NCBI GenBank assembly: GCA_945871455.1
Contig: CAMBXJ010000149.1
Span: 1-8,930 of the forward strand
DNA: 8,930 nucleotides
Direction of reading: 5' to 3'
Source of the DNA: Asaia bogorensis
GTDB taxonomy: Bacteria; Pseudomonadota; Alphaproteobacteria; Acetobacterales; Acetobacteraceae
Positions 6,180 to 8,930 of this stretch are shown piece after piece (position 1 is the stretch's first letter; each line of letters opens with the position of its first letter). Under the pieces are notes generated by a model. The model saw only the letters and a list, made by a program, of their open reading frames with translations. It did no database searches and was not told the origin of the DNA. The position numbers and the translations under genes were made by a program.

Positions 6180-6180
6180 C
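6001..6180. repeat. 15-bp tandem repeat, 12 copies, filling the ybaB-recR gap
   Basis: Twelve exact-length units run from 6001 to 6180, with plus-strand consensus GGCCAGAGGGAAACG. Units 6-8 (6076-6120) are identical. Units 5 and 9 differ at one base. Units 1-2 end in ACATA, and units 10-12 are more diverged. A degenerate partial unit may precede 6001. The period never slips. The plus strand is strongly purine-rich with many runs of three to six G, while the transcribed operon strand is pyrimidine-rich. The array ends exactly at the ybaB stop codon, whose first two bases lie outside the last unit. The younger centre and older edges suggest expansion by slippage or unequal exchange. Confidence 0.95.
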
Positions 6181-6502
6181 AGAACGGCAGCTTCAACCCG
6201 GCCGGCAATTGCATGCCGCCGGTGACTTTCTGCATCTCGGCTGCCGCCGCGGCCTCCATCTTCGCCTTGGCATCGCGATGCGCCGCCAGGATCAGATCCT
6301 GCAGCATTTCGGTATCCGCCGGATCGACGATCTTGGGGTCGATGCGGATGCCCCGCATCTCGCCCTTGCCATTCATGGTAATGCGGACCAGCCCGGCCCC
6401 GGCTTCCCCGACCAGTTCCATCGCCTGGAGCGCGGTCTGCATCTCCTCCATCTTCGATTGCATCTGCTGGGCCTGCTTCATCAGACCGGCCAGGTTCTTC
6501 AT
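6179..6502 (-). CDS. ybaB: YbaB/EbfC family nucleoid-associated protein
   Basis: A small DNA-binding dimer that coats the nucleoid; across bacteria the gene sits between dnaX and recR. Seen: 107 aa starting [20 protein letters not shown], the typical family N-terminus with an amphipathic, Met/Gln-rich helix. A central beta region follows: [20 protein letters not shown] at 37-56, with the conserved G-x-V-x-V/I-x-M/x-N-G-K/x pattern. A second helix ([22 protein letters not shown], about 69-90) and the typical Gly/Leu tail ([13 protein letters not shown]) complete it. The ATG at 6502 overlaps the dnaX stop as ATGA, with GGAG 8 nt upstream. An in-frame GTG at 6517 is rejected because it adds five residues and lacks that spacing. 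Translational coupling to dnaX is likely. Confidence 0.96.
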   Translation of the reverse strand: MKNLAGLMKQAQQMQSKMEEMQTALQAMELVGEAGAGLVRITMNGKGEMRGIRIDPKIVDPADTEMLQDLILAAHRDAKAKMEAAAAAEMQKVTGGMQLPAGLKLPF

Positions 6503-8682
6503 GCGTCGGACTCCCACGGAGATGAGGATTCGTCGTCGAATTCGCCGTCGACGAGTTCGGCGTCGATGGGCGCGAAATCAGGCATCAGGGCCATGTCGGT
6601 GTCTTCGGTCAGGGACATCCCGACGTCAGGCGCGTGCATCGATCCGATCGAGGCGGCGGGCGCGTGCATAAGACCGTAGGCATCCACCCTGCTGTCATGC
6701 ACCGTGTCGATCCGGGCGCCCGGGAATGCCTCCATGATCGCGCGTACCAGCGGATGGTCGGCGGCGGCGGTTTTGCGGGCACTGTCGGCGGCATTGCCCT
6801 GATCGGCCAATGTCGCGTCCCCCCCGGCCGCCGAAAGCGCGATGGTCCAGCGGGTGCCCGTCGCCTCGGTCAGCATCGCGGCCAGGCGCGCGGCCAGGTC
6901 ACGCGGCGCATCCGGTTCGGTGCGCAGTTCGATGACCGGCGGAGCGAAGCGGACCAGATGGGTTGAATGCAGCAGATGCGCGTGCAGCATCGCCTCTCGG
7001 CGCGTGCCTGCCAGGGCCACGACATCACGGAAATTCGCCAATTGCGGCGCGGCCGGCGCCGGTGTCGCGACCGGTTCGGCAGTGGCCATCATCGGAGCGC
7101 CGCCCGCCACCGCGCGGGCGCCGCCCCCGTGCAACACACCACCGTGCGCCACACCTCCGTGCGCTATACCACCGTGCGTCATGCCACCGTGCGTCAGGCC
7201 ACCCGGCGTCATGCCAGCAGGCGCGTCGACATTGACAGCTCGCATGGACGCCTCCGCAGGCGCCCCAGTCGAAACACCAGTCGGAACCGCACTGCCGGCT
7301 CCAATTGCGGCTCCAATGACGGCTCCAATGGCGGCCCCACTCGAAAGCCCGTTCGAACCTCCGCCAGAGGTTCCCCCTGACCCCCCACCGGCAGCAGGCG
7401 CCACACCCGCGACACTCCCCCCCGCGGAGATCCGGCGGATCAGATCGGCCGGTGTCGGCAGGTCAGACACATGGCACATCCGGATCAGCACCATCTCGGC
7501 CGCCGCGCGCCGGTCGGGCGCGGCCTCCACCTCGCCCACACCCTTCAGCAGCATCTGCCACGCGCGTGCCAATGCCGGCACGCTCAACCGGTCGGCGAAC
7601 GCCGCGCCGCGAGTCCGTTCGGCTTCCGGCAGTTCCTGGCTGTCCCGCAAGCCGGGGATCGATTTTAGCCGCGTGACCGTGTGCAGCAGTTCCAACAGGT
7701 CCTGCAGCATGGTCCCGAGATCGGCCCCGCGCTCATGCGCGCGGTCGGTAACCGCCAGCGCGGCGGCCGGTTTGCCGCCCATTACCGCTTCCAGCAGATC
7801 GAACACCGCGTCACGGTCCGACAGACCCAGCATGTCGGCGACCTGCTCGACGGTGATCAGACCTTCCGCCTGGGCGATCGCCTGATCGAGCATGGAAAGC
7901 CCATCGCGCACCGAGCCATCCGCCGCCCGCGCGATCAGGTCCAGTGCTGCGGGCGCGATGGTGACGCCTTCCTTGGCGGCGATGCGGGCGAAATGCTGGT
8001 GCAGTTCGGCAACCCGCACCCGGCGCAGGTCGAACCGCTGGCAGCGCGACAGCACGGTGATCGGGACTTTGCGAAGTTCTGTCGTCGCGAACACGAATTT
8101 CACGTGCGGCGGAGGCTCCTCCAGCGTCTTCAACAACGCGTTGAAGGCGTTGCGGGACAGCATATGGACCTCGTCGATGACGAAGACCTTGGTGCGCGCC
8201 TGCATGGGGCGGAAACGCGTCGCCTCGATGATCTCGCGGACATCGTCGACGCCGGTGCGGCTAGCCGCGTCCATTTCCACGACGTCGGGATGACGGTCGG
8301 CCAGGATGCCTGTGCAGTTGGCGCAGACGCCGCAAGGATCCGCTGTCGGCCCCCCCGATCCATCCGGCCCGGCGCAGTTCAGGGCACGGGCGATGATGCG
8401 TGCGGTGGTGGTCTTACCGACCCCGCGCACCCCGGTCAGCATGAACGCGTGCGCGACCCGCCCGGTGGCGAAGGCGTTGCGCAGGATGCGCACCATCGCC
8501 TCCTGCCCGATCAGGTCATCGAACGTGGTGGGGCGATATTTCCGCGCCAGCACCCGATACGGCGTGGCCTGCACCGGTTCGGCCACGCTTTGAGGCAGCG
8601 ATTCGCCGAAAAGCCCCGGCCCATCGGGCGGCGGAGGCGGGGGATCGTCGTTCAGCGGGTCGTCCTGAAACAGGCCGGACAT
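6499..8682 (-). CDS. dnaX: DNA polymerase III subunit gamma/tau (clamp loader ATPase)
   Basis: The AAA+ motor of the replicative clamp loader. Seen: 727 aa. After an acidic, Pro-rich lead (1-38, with a run of six Pro) the core begins [19 protein letters not shown]. Walker A is GVRGVGKTT (84-92) and the zinc module is C103, C117, C120, C123. Walker B is [10 protein letters not shown] (166-175), sensor 1 is ATTE (199-202) and the arginine-finger motif is SRC (212-214). The clamp-loader collar runs to about residue 420. A low-complexity Gly/Ala linker follows (about 421-535), including a Gly-Ala-Ile array (449-463) and a Gly-Gly-x-x-His array (491-520). The C-terminal region (about 545-665) has the alphaproteobacterial tau-type domain, then an acidic tail ending [12 protein letters not shown]. 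The ATG at 8682 has only a weak ribosome-binding site. The gene follows ffs and overlaps ybaB by 4 bp. No A-rich frameshift site like that of E. coli dnaX is visible. Confidence 0.97.
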   Translation of the reverse strand: MSGLFQDDPLNDDPPPPPPDGPGLFGESLPQSVAEPVQATPYRVLARKYRPTTFDDLIGQEAMVRILRNAFATGRVAHAFMLTGVRGVGKTTTARIIARALNCAGPDGSGGPTADPCGVCANCTGILADRHPDVVEMDAASRTGVDDVREIIEATRFRPMQARTKVFVIDEVHMLSRNAFNALLKTLEEPPPHVKFVFATTELRKVPITVLSRCQRFDLRRVRVAELHQHFARIAAKEGVTIAPAALDLIARAADGSVRDGLSMLDQAIAQAEGLITVEQVADMLGLSDRDAVFDLLEAVMGGKPAAALAVTDRAHERGADLGTMLQDLLELLHTVTRLKSIPGLRDSQELPEAERTRGAAFADRLSVPALARAWQMLLKGVGEVEAAPDRRAAAEMVLIRMCHVSDLPTPADLIRRISAGGSVAGVAPAAGGGSGGTSGGGSNGLSSGAAIGAVIGAAIGAGSAVPTGVSTGAPAEASMRAVNVDAPAGMTPGGLTHGGMTHGGIAHGGVAHGGVLHGGGARAVAGGAPMMATAEPVATPAPAAPQLANFRDVVALAGTRREAMLHAHLLHSTHLVRFAPPVIELRTEPDAPRDLAARLAAMLTEATGTRWTIALSAAGGDATLADQGNAADSARKTAAADHPLVRAIMEAFPGARIDTVHDSRVDAYGLMHAPAASIGSMHAPDVGMSLTEDTDMALMPDFAPIDAELVDGEFDDESSSPWESDA
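7127..7216 (-). repeat. 15-bp tandem repeat in dnaX coding a Gly-Gly-x-x-His repeat (6 copies)
   Basis: Six 15-bp units start at 7127, 7142, 7157, 7172, 7187 and 7202, with plus-strand consensus CCGTGCGTCATGCCA. On the coding strand they give five-residue steps GG-[MLIV]-[TAL]-H, so a His recurs every five residues over DnaX residues 498-518; the first coding unit has Pro in place of His. The hydrophobic position changes among Met, Leu, Ile and Val while Gly-Gly stays fixed. The array lies in the disordered linker and keeps the reading frame. Confidence 0.9.
7297..7344 (-). repeat. 12-bp tandem repeat in dnaX coding a Gly/Ala/Ile linker (3 clear copies plus one diverged)
   Basis: Units at 7297, 7309 and 7321 read GGCTCCAATTGC, GGCTCCAATGAC and GGCTCCAATGGC; a diverged fourth is at 7333. 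On the coding strand they give Ala-Ile/Val-Gly-Ala steps, DnaX residues 449-463 ([15 protein letters not shown]). The array lies about 80 bp from the His-repeat array in the same linker. Confidence 0.8.
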
Positions 8683-8695
8683 GCGGGCGGTCTTT

Positions 8696-8711
8696 CGCCG
8701 CCGCGGCGGCG
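8696..8711. other. 16-bp GC-only palindrome between ffs and dnaX
   Basis: CGCCGCCGCGGCGGCG is a perfect inverted repeat in the 49-nt gap between the SRP RNA 3' end and the dnaX start, 14 nt upstream of the dnaX ATG. No T-run follows on the minus strand, so it is unlikely to be an intrinsic terminator. It could form a hairpin marking the SRP RNA 3' processing site or limiting access to the weak dnaX ribosome-binding site. Confidence 0.5.
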
Positions 8712-8731
8712 GTTATCTGCATCAACGGGGT

Positions 8732-8827
8732 GGGAGACCAGCGAACGACCCAGGCGTAACTCGCCGCGGCTGCTTCCTTCCGGATCTGACCAGGGTAGAC
8801 AAGGCACCCGTCCGCCACCGATCTCCC
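8732..8827 (-). ncRNA. ffs: Signal recognition particle RNA (4.5S, small bacterial SRP type)
   Basis: The RNA component of SRP, which binds Ffh and targets nascent membrane proteins. Seen on the minus strand: the near-invariant apical domain GGTCAGATCCGGAAGGAAGC followed by AGCC, containing the GGAA tetraloop and the Ffh-binding internal loop. The ends pair perfectly: GGGAGATCGG at the 5' end (8818-8827) with CTGGTCTCCC at the 3' end (8732-8741), ten base pairs counting G-U wobbles. That sets a length near 96 nt, normal for alphaproteobacteria. True ends may differ by a few bases. It lies directly upstream of dnaX on the same strand, the usual order in this group. Confidence 0.95.
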
Positions 8828-8834
8828 GCTGCTG

Positions 8835-8863
8835 CATATCATGCATTCCGCGATCCGGGGCAA
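8835..8863 (-). promoter_or_regulatory. Candidate sigma-70 promoter of ffs
   Basis: Minus strand TTGCCC (8858-8863) and GATATG (8835-8840) are separated by exactly 17 bp. The -10 ends 7 nt before the predicted SRP RNA 5' end at 8827. Matches are 4/6 and 3/6, so strength rests on position rather than sequence. It may also supply transcripts reading on into dnaX-ybaB-recR, as no terminator is evident after ffs. Confidence 0.45.
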
Positions 8864-8930
8864 GGTGTCAGATCGAAGGCAATGTGCGGAAACATGGGAG
8901 AGAGCGAAACACCGCACCGCCGCTTGCGTC

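Noticed and set aside
5269..6180. CRISPR-like repeats
   Set aside because: Both arrays are head-to-tail with no spacers, and no cas gene is present.
6503..6517. GTG start for ybaB five codons upstream
   Set aside because: The ATG at 6502 matches the family N-terminus, overlaps the dnaX stop as ATGA and has GGAG 8 nt upstream.
5760..6671. 303-aa plus-strand open frame including a Gly-Pro-Glu-Gly repeat that looks collagen-like
   Set aside because: It is antisense to recR, the array, ybaB and dnaX. The collagen-like stretch is just the 15-bp array read on the other strand.
6842..7885. 347-aa plus-strand open frame rich in Pro/Ala/Thr
   Set aside because: It is antisense to DnaX; the composition comes from the Gly/Ala linker read backwards.
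8516..8917. 133-aa minus-strand frame over ffs and the start of dnaX
   Set aside because: It overlaps the SRP RNA and the dnaX core in another frame and has no family features.

Overview
The window is high-GC DNA that looks like an ordinary chromosomal segment of an alphaproteobacterium, most likely Rhodospirillales/Acetobacteraceae. That placement is an inference. It rests on GC-rich codon use, the order ffs - dnaX - ybaB - recR on one strand, the shape of the SRP RNA (about 96 nt), the alphaproteobacterial-type DnaX C-terminus and the RecR N-terminus. No mobile element, phage gene, CRISPR array, tRNA or rRNA was seen.

Layout, left to right. (1) 1-689, minus: the 5' part of pstS (periplasmic phosphate-binding protein), cut by the window edge, with a textbook Pho box upstream (769-786). 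(2) 994-2202, plus: an M20-family zinc amidohydrolase of the N-carbamoyl-amino-acid hydrolase/allantoate amidohydrolase group. (3) 2203-2623: a 421-bp gap with no recognisable gene. (4) 2624-3013, minus: a small secreted protein of unknown function, divergent from (5) 3178-4095, plus: a formyltransferase-fold protein closest to the 10-formyltetrahydrofolate hydrolase domain of ALDH1L1. (6) 4214-5251, plus: a PotD-like polyamine-type ABC substrate-binding protein with no transporter genes beside it. (7) 5381-8827, minus: the conserved replication/repair block, read right to left as ffs (SRP RNA), dnaX (clamp-loader tau/gamma), ybaB (nucleoid-associated protein) and recR (recombination mediator). 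dnaX and ybaB overlap by ATGA. ybaB is joined by a TGATG overlap to a possible 64-aa repeat ORF that ends at the recR ribosome-binding site.

The most unusual feature is the density of short tandem arrays in the dnaX-recR block, almost all in codon multiples. A 27-bp x5 array duplicates the 3' end of recR including its stop codon. A 15-bp x12 array fills the ybaB-recR gap; it is continuously open as a pentapeptide-repeat ORF and is G-quadruplex-prone on the template strand. A 15-bp x6 array in dnaX encodes a Gly-Gly-x-x-His repeat, and a 12-bp x3-4 array in dnaX encodes a Gly/Ala/Ile linker. I found no convincing new defence or metabolic system. The repeat ORF between ybaB and recR, and the arrays on both sides of recR, are the observations most worth checking.
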